Part shown: in pieces, positions 34,963 through 43,695 of the stretch
Layout: each line of letters opens with the position of its first letter
Numbering within the stretch: the stretch's first letter is position 1
Translations under genes and position numbers: made by a program
Notes under the pieces: generated by a model
Database searches by the model: none
What the model saw: only the letters and a program-made list of their open reading frames with translations
Told to the model about the DNA's origin: nothing
Assembly: GCF_001905825.1 (NCBI RefSeq)
Contig: NZ_LIVV01000006.1
Span: 496,001-560,000 of the forward strand
DNA from: Streptomyces sp. CB02009
GTDB taxonomy: Bacteria > Actinomycetota > Actinomycetes > Streptomycetales > Streptomycetaceae
DNA length: 64,000 nt
Direction: 5' to 3'

Positions 34963-37155
34963 ATGGAACGCGTGCCCGCGCTCGACGAACCACTCAAGAA
35001 GTCCCTCGGCCCCGCCACCGCCAAGGTCATGGCCGAGGCGCTCGACCTGCACACGGTCGGCGACCTGCTGCACCACTACCCCCGCCGGTACGCCGAGCGG
35101 GGGGAGCTGACGACCCTCGCCGACCTGCCGCTCGACGAGCACGTCACGGTGGTCGCGCAGGTCGCCGACGCCCGGGTGCACACCTTCAACGGCTCCAAGG
35201 GGCGCGGTCAGCGCCTCGAAGTGACCATCACCGACGGCAGCGGCCGCCTCCAGCTGGTCTTCTTCGGCAAGGGCGTGCACAAGCCGCACCACGACCTGCT
35301 GCCCGGCACCCGCGCGATGTTCGCCGGCAAGGTCTCGCTCTTCAACCGGCGCCTCCAGCTCGCCCACCCGTCGTACGAACTCCTCCGCGGCGACAGCGAG
35401 GAGGCCGTCGACGTCTGGGCCGGGGCCCTCATCCCGATCTACCCGGCCACCACCAAGCTGGAGTCCTGGAAGATCGCCAAGGCGGTCGACGCCGTCCTGC
35501 CCAGCGCGGTCGACGCCGTCGACCCGCTCCCCGACGCCCTGCGCGAGGGCCGCGGCCTCGCCGAGCTCCCCGACGCCCTCCGGCTCATCCACCGGCCCCG
35601 CACCAAGGCCGACATCGCCCTCGCCCGGGAACGCCTCAAGTGGGACGAGGCCTTCGTCCTCCAGGTCGCCCTGGCCCGCCGCCGGCACGCCGACACCCAA
35701 CTCCCCGCCGTCGCCCGCAGGCCGGTGCCCGAGGGCATCCTCGACGCCTTCGACGCCAAGCTCCCCTTCACGCTCACCGACGGCCAGCGGAAGGTCTCCA
35801 AGGAGATCTTCGACGACCTCGCCACCGACCACCCCATGCACCGCCTCCTCCAGGGCGAGGTCGGCAGCGGGAAGACCATGGTCGCCCTGCGCGCCATGCT
35901 CGCCGTCGTCGACTCCGGCGGGCAGGCCGCCATGCTCGCCCCCACCGAGGTCCTCGCCCAGCAGCACCACCGCTCCGTCACCGAGATGATGGGCGAGCTC
36001 GCCGAGGGAGGGATGCTCGGAGGAGCCGACCGGGCCACCAAGGTCGTGCTGCTCACCGGCTCCATGGGCACCGCGGCCCGCCGCCAGGCCCTCCTCGACC
36101 TGGTCACCGGCGAGGCCGGCGTCGTCATCGGCACCCACGCGCTGATCGAGGACAAGGTCCAGTTCCACGACCTGGGCCTGGTCGTCGTCGACGAGCAGCA
36201 CCGCTTCGGCGTCGAGCAGCGCGACGCACTGCGCGGCAAGGGCAAGCAGCCCCCGCACCTCCTGGTGATGACCGCCACCCCCATCCCGCGCACGGTCGCC
36301 ATGACCGTCTTCGGCGACCTGGAGACCTCCGTCCTCGACCAGCTGCCCGCCGGACGCTCCCCGATCGCCACCCACGTCGTGCCCGCCGCCGACAAGCCGC
36401 ACTTCCTCACGCGCGCCTGGGAACGGGTCCGCGAGGAGGTCGGGAAGGGCCACCAGGCCTACGTGGTCTGCCCCCGCATCGGCGACGAGGAGGACCAGAA
36501 GAAGAAGGCGAAGGCGTCAGCCGAGGACGAGGCCGAGAAGCGCCCGCCGCTCGCCGTCCTCGACGTCGCGGAGAAGCTCCGCACCGGACCCCTCACCGGA
36601 CTCCGGATCGCCGTCCTGCACGGCCGCATGCACCCCGACGACAAGGACGACGTCATGCGCCGCTTCGCCGCGGGCGAGCTCGACGTCCTCGTCGCCACCA
36701 CCGTCATCGAGGTCGGCGTCAACGTCCCCAACGCCACCGCCATGGTGATCATGGACGCCGACCGCTTCGGCGTCTCCCAGCTCCACCAGCTCCGCGGCCG
36801 CGTCGGCCGCGGCTCGGCCCCCGGCCTCTGCCTGCTGGTCAGCGAGATGCCCGAGGCGTCCCCCGCCCGCCAGCGCCTCGCCGCCGTCGCCGCCACCCTC
36901 GACGGCTTCGAGCTCTCCCGCATCGACCTCGAACAGCGGCGCGAGGGCGACGTCCTCGGCCAGGCCCAGTCCGGCGTCCGCTCCTCCCTGCGGGTGCTCA
37001 CCGTCATCGACGACGAGGAGGTCATCGCCGCCGCCCGCGAGGAGGCCACCGCCCTCGTCGTCGCCGACCCGGACCTCACCGCCCACCCGGGCCTGCGCAC
37101 CGCGCTCGACGCCCTCCTCGACAAGGACCGGGAGGAGTACCTGGAGAAGGGCTGA
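34963..37155 (+). CDS. recG: ATP-dependent DNA helicase RecG
   Basis: 730 aa. N-terminal wedge (OB) domain, then SF2 helicase: Walker A GEVGSGKT at 298-305, DEQH box at 410-413, TATPIPRT, and motif VI QLRGRVGRG. Reverses stalled forks and branched DNA. ATG 34963 is used; GTG 34972 is an alternative. It lies 59 nt after the fakA-like gene. A short charged insert (DQKKKAKASAEDEAEKRP) sits between the helicase lobes. Confidence 0.96.
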   Translation: MERVPALDEPLKKSLGPATAKVMAEALDLHTVGDLLHHYPRRYAERGELTTLADLPLDEHVTVVAQVADARVHTFNGSKGRGQRLEVTITDGSGRLQLVFFGKGVHKPHHDLLPGTRAMFAGKVSLFNRRLQLAHPSYELLRGDSEEAVDVWAGALIPIYPATTKLESWKIAKAVDAVLPSAVDAVDPLPDALREGRGLAELPDALRLIHRPRTKADIALARERLKWDEAFVLQVALARRRHADTQLPAVARRPVPEGILDAFDAKLPFTLTDGQRKVSKEIFDDLATDHPMHRLLQGEVGSGKTMVALRAMLAVVDSGGQAAMLAPTEVLAQQHHRSVTEMMGELAEGGMLGGADRATKVVLLTGSMGTAARRQALLDLVTGEAGVVIGTHALIEDKVQFHDLGLVVVDEQHRFGVEQRDALRGKGKQPPHLLVMTATPIPRTVAMTVFGDLETSVLDQLPAGRSPIATHVVPAADKPHFLTRAWERVREEVGKGHQAYVVCPRIGDEEDQKKKAKASAEDEAEKRPPLAVLDVAEKLRTGPLTGLRIAVLHGRMHPDDKDDVMRRFAAGELDVLVATTVIEVGVNVPNATAMVIMDADRFGVSQLHQLRGRVGRGSAPGLCLLVSEMPEASPARQRLAAVAATLDGFELSRIDLEQRREGDVLGQAQSGVRSSLRVLTVIDDEEVIAAAREEATALVVADPDLTAHPGLRTALDALLDKDREEYLEKG

Positions 37156-37228
37156 CGCGCGGTGCGGGCCGCGGTCATATCCTGAGACGTACGCACTGGA
37201 CGACGCACGACACAGGACGAGGACACCG

Positions 37229-37813
37229 ATGACCCGCGTGATCGCCGGCACCGCCGGCGGGCGCCGCCTGGCCGTGCCGCCAGGCAACGGCACCCGCCCC
37301 ACCTCCGACCGGGCGCGCGAAGGCCTCTTCTCCACCTGGGGCGCCTTCCTCGGCACGCTCGACGGGGCCAGGGTCGCCGACCTGTACGCCGGCTCCGGCG
37401 CCGTCGGCCTCGAAGCGCTGTCCCGGGGAGCCGCGCACGCCCTCCTCGTCGAGGCCGAACCGCGCGCCGCTCGCACCATCCGCGAGAACATCGCCTCGCT
37501 CGGCCTGCCCGGAGCCGAACTCCGCACCGGCAAAGCGGAGCAGATCGTGACGGGACCGGCCCCCTCCGACCCGTACGACCTGGTCTTCCTCGACCCGCCG
37601 TACGCCGTCACCGACGAGGATCTTCGCGAGATACTCCTCACACTCCGCTCGGGGGGCTGGCTCGCGGACGACGCTCTCGTCACCGTGGAGCGCAGCACCA
37701 GAGGCGGAGAGTTCGGCTGGCCGGCCGGTTTCGAGCCACTGCGGGCCCGTCGTTACGGCGAGGGAACGTTTTGGTACGGTCGCGCCGCCTCTACGTGCGA
37801 AGACGCACGATGA
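37229..37813 (+). CDS. rsmD: 16S rRNA (guanine966-N2)-methyltransferase
   Basis: 194 aa. MTRVIAGTAGGRRLAVP start, TRPTSDRAREGLFS, SAM site DLYAGSGAVGLEALSRGA, catalytic DPPY at 122-125. Methylates G966 (E. coli numbering) in the small subunit rRNA. Commonly paired with coaD, as here. Confidence 0.94.
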   Translation: MTRVIAGTAGGRRLAVPPGNGTRPTSDRAREGLFSTWGAFLGTLDGARVADLYAGSGAVGLEALSRGAAHALLVEAEPRAARTIRENIASLGLPGAELRTGKAEQIVTGPAPSDPYDLVFLDPPYAVTDEDLREILLTLRSGGWLADDALVTVERSTRGGEFGWPAGFEPLRARRYGEGTFWYGRAASTCEDAR

Positions 37814-37839
37814 CCGGACCGGAGAGCGAGGGACCCACG

Positions 37840-38319
37840 TTGCGCCGCGCCGTCTGTCCGGGGTCATTCGACCCCATCACCAACGGACATCTCGACATCA
37901 TCGCCCGCGCCTCCAAGCTGTACGACGTCGTACACGTCGCGGTGATGATCAACCAGTCGAAGAAGGGCCTGTTCACGGTCGACGAGCGGATCGAGCTGAT
38001 CCGCGAGGTCACCGCCGACTTCGGCAACGTCGAGGTGGAGTCCTTCCACGGACTGCTCGTCGACTTCTGCAAGCAGCGCGACATCCCCGCGATCGTCAAG
38101 GGACTGCGCGCGGTCAGCGACTTCGACTACGAGCTGCAGATGGCCCAGATGAACAACGGCCTCACGGGCGTGGAGACCCTCTTCGTCCCCACCAACCCGA
38201 CCTACAGCTTCCTGTCGTCCTCGCTGGTCAAGGAGGTCGCGGCCTGGGGCGGCGACGTCTCCCACCTGGTGCCGCCGACGGTCCTTCCCCGGCTCACCGA
38301 GCGCCTGGCGCGGAAGTGA
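37840..38319 (+). CDS. coaD: Phosphopantetheine adenylyltransferase
   Basis: 159 aa from TTG 37840. Nucleotidyltransferase motif T/HxGH in CPGSFDPITNGHLDI (His17) and C-terminal NPTYSFLSSSLVKE. Makes dephospho-CoA. TTG is chosen because it gives the usual family length and N-terminus and has GAGGGA 6 nt before it. ATG 37810, overlapping the rsmD stop in ATGA, would add 10 residues and lacks a clear ribosome binding site; it cannot be excluded. Confidence 0.93.
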   Translation: MRRAVCPGSFDPITNGHLDIIARASKLYDVVHVAVMINQSKKGLFTVDERIELIREVTADFGNVEVESFHGLLVDFCKQRDIPAIVKGLRAVSDFDYELQMAQMNNGLTGVETLFVPTNPTYSFLSSSLVKEVAAWGGDVSHLVPPTVLPRLTERLARK

Positions 38320-38429
38320 CGCGCGGCCACGGCCGCTGACGCTCCGTCACCCGGTGTCGGACGGGCGCCGACTGCCCTTACAGTCGTCCCGTCCGTCTCC
38401 ATCCAGCTGTAGAGAGTGGCGAGCACCCG

Positions 38430-39497
38430 GTGGACGTACAGAAGAAGCTCGACGAGATCGTCGCGACCGTGCAGGGCGCCCGCTCCATGCCCATGTCGGC
38501 ATCGTGCGTGGTCAATCGCGCCGAGCTGCTCGCCCTGCTCGAAGAGGTGCGGGAGGCCCTGCCCGGCTCCCTCGCGCAGGCCCAGGAGCTCATCGGCGGC
38601 CGCGAGCACATGGTCGAGCAGGCCCGCCAGGAGGCGGAGCGGATCATCGAGGCCGCCCACGCCGAGCGTGGCTCGATCGTCTCCGACACCCAGGTCGCCC
38701 GGCTGTCGCAGGAGGAGGCCGACCGGATCCTCTCCGAGGCGCGCCGCGAGGCGGAAGAGGTCCGCGCGGAGGCCGACGACTACGTCGACTCCAAGCTGGC
38801 GAACTTCGAGGTCGTCCTCAACAAGACCATCGGCTCCGTCGACCGGGGCCGCGAGAAGCTCCTCGGCCGGGGCCCCGGCCTCGACCAGAACGGCTACGCC
38901 GACGAGGACGCCCCGGAGTACAGCTCGGACCCGCAGACCCTGATCCACCGGGCCGACGAGTACGTCGACGCCAAGCTCGGCGCCTTCGAGGCGGTGCTCA
39001 GCAAGACCCTGGAGGCCGTCGGACGCGGTCGGCAGAAGCTGCACGGCCGGATCGCCACCGACGCGCTGGGCGAGCACATGGCGGCCCAGGACGGCCTCGT
39101 CGGATCCGTGCACACCAGCGACTCCGACTACCTGGCCGGACTCGCGGAGCTCTCGGACCCGGAACCGGTCCAGATCCCCGCCCAGCAGCAGTCCCAGCCC
39201 GAGCCCGACCCGTACGCGGCGTACCAGCAGGTGCAGCAGCCCGACCCGTACGCCGGCTACCAGCAGGTCCAGCAGCAGCCCGATCCTTACGCGTACCAGC
39301 AGCCGCAGCACGCCGACCCGTACGGCTACCAGCAGCAGGACCCGTACGCGTACCAGCAGCCCGTCCAGCAGCAGGGCCACCCGCAGGGGCAGCAGCAGGG
39401 TCACCAGCAGCAAAGCGCCGCGCTCGACGAGACGAGCTTCTTCGACACGAGCATGATCGACCTGGAGCAGCTGCGCCGCTACGAACAGGGGCAGTAG
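38430..39497 (+). CDS. DivIVA-like coiled-coil protein with Q/Y-rich tail
   Basis: 355 aa, GTG start. Residues 1-150 are long charged coiled coil (LLALLEEVREALPGSLAQAQ, EARREAEEVRAEADDYV). A 30-residue module recurs about 60 residues apart: DDYVDSKLANFEVVLNKTIG near 116 and DEYVDAKLGAFEAVLSKTLE near 176. The tail (about 245-330) is built of DPYAYQQ-like repeats, and the end is SFFDTSMIDLEQLRRYEQGQ. Often annotated as a cell-division-initiation or ATP-synthase-B-like protein; a scaffold role at membrane or cell pole is plausible but unproven. Confidence 0.8.
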   Translation: MDVQKKLDEIVATVQGARSMPMSASCVVNRAELLALLEEVREALPGSLAQAQELIGGREHMVEQARQEAERIIEAAHAERGSIVSDTQVARLSQEEADRILSEARREAEEVRAEADDYVDSKLANFEVVLNKTIGSVDRGREKLLGRGPGLDQNGYADEDAPEYSSDPQTLIHRADEYVDAKLGAFEAVLSKTLEAVGRGRQKLHGRIATDALGEHMAAQDGLVGSVHTSDSDYLAGLAELSDPEPVQIPAQQQSQPEPDPYAAYQQVQQPDPYAGYQQVQQQPDPYAYQQPQHADPYGYQQQDPYAYQQPVQQQGHPQGQQQGHQQQSAALDETSFFDTSMIDLEQLRRYEQGQ

Positions 39498-39539
39498 CGC
39501 GGGGCCGGCGGGGCGGTCGGTAAGGCCCCAAGGCCCGGA

Positions 39540-39569
39540 TTGGGCCCTGAGCGAAGCGTCCAGTATCCT
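39540..39569 (+). promoter_or_regulatory. Candidate promoter of the DUF177-rpmF-rnc operon
   Basis: TTGGGC (39540-39545), 18-bp spacer, TATCCT (39564-39569), about 90 bp before the DUF177 start. Confidence 0.4.
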
Positions 39570-39658
39570 GGCTCTTCGGTCGCGCGTATCTCCGCGATCC
39601 ATGCTGCCCACGTCTGGCAGCCTCCTCGACACCGCACGATTCGAAAGCAGGAAGAACC

Positions 39659-40312
39659 CTGAGCACGCGCCTCGACCACCGCAACCCCCTCGTGTTCGAC
39701 ACACACGAGCTGGGGCGGCGTCCTGGTGCCCTCCAGCGGATCTCGCGATCGATCGAGGCCCCCAGGGACCTGGGCGTCGAAGGAGTGATCGGCGTGCCCG
39801 AGGGCACTCCGGTGGAAATCGATCTCCGTCTTGAGTCGGTCATGGAAGGGGTGCTTGTCACAGGCACCGCCCGTGCATCAGCCGAGGGGGAGTGCGTAAG
39901 GTGTCTGGAGCCCGTCGAGCTGGAGCTCGACGTGGACTTCCAGGAGATGTTCTCGTACCCCGACTCCGACGACCGGGGCCGCTCCAAGGCGGCCGCGGAC
40001 GACGAAGCCGAGGCAGACGAGGACATGATCCCCCTCGAGGACGGCATGTTCGACCTCGAACCCGTGCTGCGTGATGCGGTGGTGCTCGCACTGCCGATGC
40101 AGCCGGTGTGCCGGGAGGACTGTGCAGGCCTGTGTTCCGAATGCGGAACCAACCTGAACGAGAACCCGGACCACCACCATGACGCCGTCGACGTTCGTTG
40201 GGCGGCACTGCAGGGACTCGCCGGTTCGCTGGGAACCGATGAGAAGGACAACATGAGCGGCAAAGCCTCTGACGGGGACGTCCGAAGCGCCGCCGAGAAG
40301 CAGGAGAAGTAG
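39659..40312 (+). CDS. DUF177 (YceD-like) protein, possible CTG start
   Basis: 217 aa if the CTG at 39659 is the start, 206 aa from GTG 39692. CTG has AGGA 6 nt upstream and adds the segment STRLDHRNPL, which precedes the conserved VFDTHELGRRPG. GTG 39692 has no ribosome binding site and would cut into that motif. DUF177 core: GECVRCLEPVELELDVDFQE and the C-terminal CREDCAGLCSECGTNLNENP. Family members sit before rpmF and are tied to 23S rRNA/ribosome handling. Confidence 0.85.
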   Translation: MSTRLDHRNPLVFDTHELGRRPGALQRISRSIEAPRDLGVEGVIGVPEGTPVEIDLRLESVMEGVLVTGTARASAEGECVRCLEPVELELDVDFQEMFSYPDSDDRGRSKAAADDEAEADEDMIPLEDGMFDLEPVLRDAVVLALPMQPVCREDCAGLCSECGTNLNENPDHHHDAVDVRWAALQGLAGSLGTDEKDNMSGKASDGDVRSAAEKQEK

Positions 40313-40314
40313 CC

Positions 40315-40488
40315 GTGGCTGTTCCGAAGCGGAAGATGTCGCGCAGCAACACGCGCCACCGCCGGTCGCAGTGGAAGGCTGCGGTCCCCACCCTGGTTTC
40401 GTGTGAGCGTTGCCAGGAGCCGAAGCTGCAGCACATCGCGTGCCCGAGCTGCGGCACCTACAACAAGCGCCAGGTCCTCTCGGTCTGA
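40315..40488 (+). CDS. rpmF: 50S ribosomal protein L32
   Basis: 57 aa, GTG start 2 nt after the DUF177 stop, with AGGAG about 8 nt upstream. Starts MAVPKRKMSRSNTRHRR. The zinc ribbon is intact (CERC and CPSC, 13 residues between pairs). Cotranscribed with the DUF177 gene and rnc. Confidence 0.96.
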   Translation: MAVPKRKMSRSNTRHRRSQWKAAVPTLVSCERCQEPKLQHIACPSCGTYNKRQVLSV

Positions 40489-40508
40489 TTGGGCTGGTGA
40501 GAGGCGCA

Positions 40509-41321
40509 ATGTCTGAGTCCCGCAAGACGGACGACAAGACGGACCATGCCTCGTCCCACACGCTTCTGGAAGGGCGGCTCGGCTATCGGCTCGAGTCCGC
40601 CCTTCTGGTGCGTGCGCTGACCCACCGTTCGTTCGCGTACGAGAACGGCGGTCTGCCCACCAACGAGCGGCTGGAGTTCCTCGGGGACTCCGTGCTCGGC
40701 CTGGTGGTCACGGACACGCTGTACCGGACCCACCCCGACCTGCCGGAAGGCCAGCTGGCCAAACTGCGGGCCGCGGTGGTCAACTCGCGTGCGCTGGCGG
40801 ACGTGGGGCGCGAACTCGAACTCGGCTCCTTCATCCGGCTCGGCCGGGGCGAAGAGGGCACGGGTGGCCGGGACAAGGCATCCATCCTCGCCGACACCCT
40901 TGAAGCGGTGATCGGCGCGGTCTATCTCGACCAGGGCCTCGACGCGGCGTCCGAGCTGGTGCACCGGCTCTTCGACCCGCTGATCGAGAAGTCCTCGAAC
41001 CTCGGTGCCGGCCTGGACTGGAAGACCAGTCTCCAGGAGCTCACCGCGGCCGAGGGCCTGGGTGTTCCGGAGTACCTCGTCTCCGAAGAGGGTCCGGACC
41101 ACGAGAAGACCTTCACTGCTGCCGCCCGCGTCGGTGGTGTCTCGTACGGCACCGGCACCGGCCGCAGCAAGAAGGAAGCGGAGCAGCAGGCCGCAGAGTC
41201 CGCGTGGCGCGCGATCCGCGCGGCCGCGGACGAACGCGCGGCGGCGGCGAAGGCCGCGGCCGAGGCGGGAACGGGAGAGGTCGCCGACCCCTCTCCTACC
41301 GCCCACCGGGCGTCGGCCTGA
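40509..41321 (+). CDS. rnc: Ribonuclease III (AbsB type)
   Basis: 270 aa. Signature ERLEFLGDSVLG at 53-64 with catalytic acids, DTLEAVIGAVYLDQG, then a dsRNA-binding domain about 172-240 (TGRSKKEAEQQAAESAW) and a short Ala-rich tail. Processes rRNA and structured mRNAs; in S. coelicolor the orthologue AbsB globally controls antibiotic genes. ATG 40509 has GAGAGG 4 nt upstream. Confidence 0.95.
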   Translation: MSESRKTDDKTDHASSHTLLEGRLGYRLESALLVRALTHRSFAYENGGLPTNERLEFLGDSVLGLVVTDTLYRTHPDLPEGQLAKLRAAVVNSRALADVGRELELGSFIRLGRGEEGTGGRDKASILADTLEAVIGAVYLDQGLDAASELVHRLFDPLIEKSSNLGAGLDWKTSLQELTAAEGLGVPEYLVSEEGPDHEKTFTAAARVGGVSYGTGTGRSKKEAEQQAAESAWRAIRAAADERAAAAKAAAEAGTGEVADPSPTAHRASA

Positions 41322-41340
41322 CGGCCGCCCCCCCGCTTCC

Positions 41341-41370
41341 CGAGAACCCCGCCCCAGGGCGGGGTTCTCG
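41341..41370 (+). terminator. Terminator of the rpmF-rnc operon
   Basis: Perfect 14-bp inverted repeat CGAGAACCCCGCCC (41341-41354) and GGGCGGGGTTCTCG (41357-41370), followed by TCTTCT. It lies 20 nt after rnc. Confidence 0.85.
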
Positions 41371-41492
41371 TCTTCTCCCGCCCTCCTTCCCCGCGTTCCG
41401 CCCCGCTTCTCCCCGCCTTCTTCCGTCCTTCTCACGGCCCGGCCCCCGGTAGGGTTGAACCGCTGTCGACGACGTACGTCCGGAGGAGTCCC

Positions 41493-42377
41493 GTGCCCGA
41501 GCTGCCCGAGGTCGAGGTCGTACGGCGGGGTCTGGAACGCTGGGTCGCCGGACGGACCGTGACCGAGGTCGAGGTGCTGCACCCCAGGGCCGTACGGCGT
41601 CATCCGGCGGGCGGCGAGGACTTCGCGGCCCGGCTGAAGGGGCAGCGGTTCGAGGCCGCGCGCCGCCGCGGCAAGTACCTCTGGCTGCCGCTCGCCGACA
41701 CCGGCACCTCCGTCCTCGGACACCTGGGCATGAGCGGGCAGCTGCTCGTCCAGCCGGAGGAGGCCGCGGACGAGAAGCACCTCCGCATCCGGATCCGCTT
41801 CGCGCCGTCCGCCGACGACCTCGCCGCGGGCACGGTCGGCACCGAACTCCGCTTCGTCGACCAGCGCACCTTCGGCGGGCTCTCGCTCCACGACCAGACC
41901 CCCGACGGGCTGCCGGACGTCATCGGGCACATCGCCCGCGATCCGCTGGACCCCGAGTTCGACGACGCCGCCTTCCAGAGCGCGCTGCGGCTGCGCCGCA
42001 CGACGGTCAAGCGGGCGCTGCTCGACCAGTCGCTGATCAGCGGCGTCGGCAACATCTACGCCGACGAGGCGCTCTGGCGGTCCCGGCTGCACTACGACCG
42101 GCCGACCGCCGGCCTCACGCGCCCGCGCTCGGCCGAACTCCTCGGGCACGTCCGGGACGTGATGAACGAGGCCCTCGCGGTCGGCGGCACCAGCTTCGAC
42201 AGCCTGTACGTGAACGTCAACGGCGAATCCGGCTACTTCGACCGCTCGCTCGACGCCTACGGGCGCGAGGACGAGCCCTGCCACCGCTGCGGTACGCCGA
42301 TGCGGCGCCGCGCGTGGATGAACCGCTCCAGCTACTTCTGCCCGCGCTGCCAGCGACCGCCGCGCGCGAGTGCCTGA
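41493..42377 (+). CDS. mutM: Formamidopyrimidine-DNA glycosylase
   Basis: 294 aa, GTG start with GGAGG about 8 nt upstream. The N-terminal PELPEVEVVRRGL gives the catalytic Pro2 and Glu3; GHLGMSGQLL; helix-two-turn-helix with DQSLISGVGNIYADE; C-terminal zinc finger CHRCG...CPRCQ. Excises 8-oxoguanine and related lesions. Also called fpg. Separated from rnc by a terminator, so likely its own transcript. Confidence 0.95.
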   Translation: MPELPEVEVVRRGLERWVAGRTVTEVEVLHPRAVRRHPAGGEDFAARLKGQRFEAARRRGKYLWLPLADTGTSVLGHLGMSGQLLVQPEEAADEKHLRIRIRFAPSADDLAAGTVGTELRFVDQRTFGGLSLHDQTPDGLPDVIGHIARDPLDPEFDDAAFQSALRLRRTTVKRALLDQSLISGVGNIYADEALWRSRLHYDRPTAGLTRPRSAELLGHVRDVMNEALAVGGTSFDSLYVNVNGESGYFDRSLDAYGREDEPCHRCGTPMRRRAWMNRSSYFCPRCQRPPRASA

Positions 42378-42460
42378 CGGCCCGCGCGGCTGACCCCGAG
42401 TGACTCGAGGCGCGAGCGGCTGAAGACCCGAGCGCCCGAGGACGCGCGCGTGTCCGGGGA

Positions 42461-42856
42461 TCAGGCGCCGACCGGGGCCGCGCGCTCCGCGTCGTAGGTC
42501 TCCCTCGCCGCCTCGACCTGCGGCATCCGCCCCTCCACCAGCTCGATCAGGCCGATCAGCCGCTCCGCGATCTCGCGGCCGAGCGGGGTGAGCCGGTAGT
42601 CGACCCGCGGCGGATTCGTCTGCTGCGCCTCGCGGTGGACGAGTCCGTCGCGCTCAAGCGCGTGCAGGGTCTGGGACAGCATCTTCTCGCTCACGCCGTC
42701 GACCCGGCGCCGCAGTTCGTTGAACCGGAACGTCCCGTCGTACAGGGCGCCGAGGGTCAGGCTGCCCCAGCGGCCCGTCACGTGCTCCAGCGTGCCGCGC
42801 GAGGGGCAGGCGCGCGCGAACACGTCGTAGGCGAGGTCGTCAGTCATGCCCTCCAC
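42461..42856 (-). CDS. HxlR-family transcriptional regulator
   Basis: 131 aa from GTG 42856, with GGGAG 4-5 nt upstream; ATG 42847 is an alternative start. HxlR winged helix: RWGSLTLGALYDGTFRFNEL, GVSEKMLSQTLHALERDGL, RVDYRLTPLG. A single Cys at residue 17 (FARACPSRG) matches redox/electrophile-sensing family members. Divergent from the flavodoxin-type reductase gene 155 bp away, which is the natural target. Confidence 0.9.
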   Translation of the reverse strand: MEGMTDDLAYDVFARACPSRGTLEHVTGRWGSLTLGALYDGTFRFNELRRRVDGVSEKMLSQTLHALERDGLVHREAQQTNPPRVDYRLTPLGREIAERLIGLIELVEGRMPQVEAARETYDAERAAPVGA

Positions 42857-43011
42857 CGTACTCCCGCACAGCGCTCACTGCCAGGCGTGCGCTAACCCAT
42901 GGGTTGCGCTGTCGAAAAGTTAGTGCTCTACTTCTGGGCGTCCCCGCAGTCCTGTTCGCAGACCTGCTCCCAGGCCTGTTCGCCGACCCGTTCTCGTTCG
43001 AGGAGCCCCTT

Positions 43012-43596
43012 GTGACCACCCCCGTCGTCTCCATCGCCTACCACTCCGGCTACGGCCACACCGCGGTCCTGGCCGAGGCCGTCCGCGACGGTGCCGCCGA
43101 CACGGGCGCCGTCGTGCACCTGATCACGGTCGACGGGATCACCGAGGCCGAGTGGGAGCTGCTCGACGCCTCCGACGCCATCGTCTTCGGCTCGCCGACC
43201 TACATGGGCACGGCCTCGGGCGCCTTCCACCAGTTCGCCGAGGACTCCTCGAAGCGCTGGTTCGCCGACGCCTGGCTGGACAAGCTCGCCGCCGGCTTCA
43301 CCAACTCCGGCTCCAAGAGCGGCGACAAGCTGCACACCCTGCAGTACTTCCAGATCCTCGCCGGCCAGCACGGCATGCACTGGGTCAACCTCGGCCTCAA
43401 GCCCGGCTGGAACACCAGCGAGGCCTCCGAGAACGACATCAACCGCCTCGGCTTCTTCTCCGGTGCCGCCGGCCAGACCCACGCCGACCTGGGTCCCGAG
43501 GGCGTCCACAAGGCCGACATCGCCACCGCCGAACACCTCGGCCGCCGCGTCGCCCTGACGGCCCGCACCTTCGCGGCGGGCAGGGCCGCCGCCTGA
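43012..43596 (+). CDS. NAD(P)H-dependent flavodoxin-type reductase (WrbA-like)
   Basis: 194 aa, GTG 43012 with GAGGAG 6 nt upstream. Flavodoxin fold: SIAYHSGYGHTAVLAEAV (FMN phosphate loop), FGSPTYMGTASGAFHQF, and GFTNSGSKSGDKLHTLQYF. WrbA/MdaB-like enzymes reduce quinones or electrophiles. The upstream HxlR regulator suggests induction by redox stress. Confidence 0.88.
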   Translation: MTTPVVSIAYHSGYGHTAVLAEAVRDGAADTGAVVHLITVDGITEAEWELLDASDAIVFGSPTYMGTASGAFHQFAEDSSKRWFADAWLDKLAAGFTNSGSKSGDKLHTLQYFQILAGQHGMHWVNLGLKPGWNTSEASENDINRLGFFSGAAGQTHADLGPEGVHKADIATAEHLGRRVALTARTFAAGRAAA

Positions 43597-43630
43597 GCCT
43601 CCGTGCCGCGCGGTACACGAAGCCGTACGC

Positions 43631-43667
43631 GAAAGGGCCCGCCACCGGGAAGGTGACGGGCCCTTTC
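43631..43667. terminator. Bidirectional terminator between the flavodoxin and CAP genes
   Basis: Perfect 11-bp inverted repeat GAAAGGGCCCG (43631-43641) and CGGGCCCTTTC (43657-43667) with a 15-nt loop that has an internal CACC/GGTG pair. Confidence 0.8.
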
Positions 43668-43695
43668 ACGCGAGGGAGGTGCGGGGACCGGCGGG

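Noticed and set aside
37810..37839. coaD start at ATG overlapping the rsmD stop.
   Set aside because: Would add 10 residues beyond the usual family start and has no clear ribosome binding site; kept only as an alternative.
42904..43011. Upstream extension of the flavodoxin gene with a hydrophobic leader.
   Set aside because: The GAGGAG site and family N-terminus both point to GTG 43012; the extension overlaps the divergent regulator promoter.
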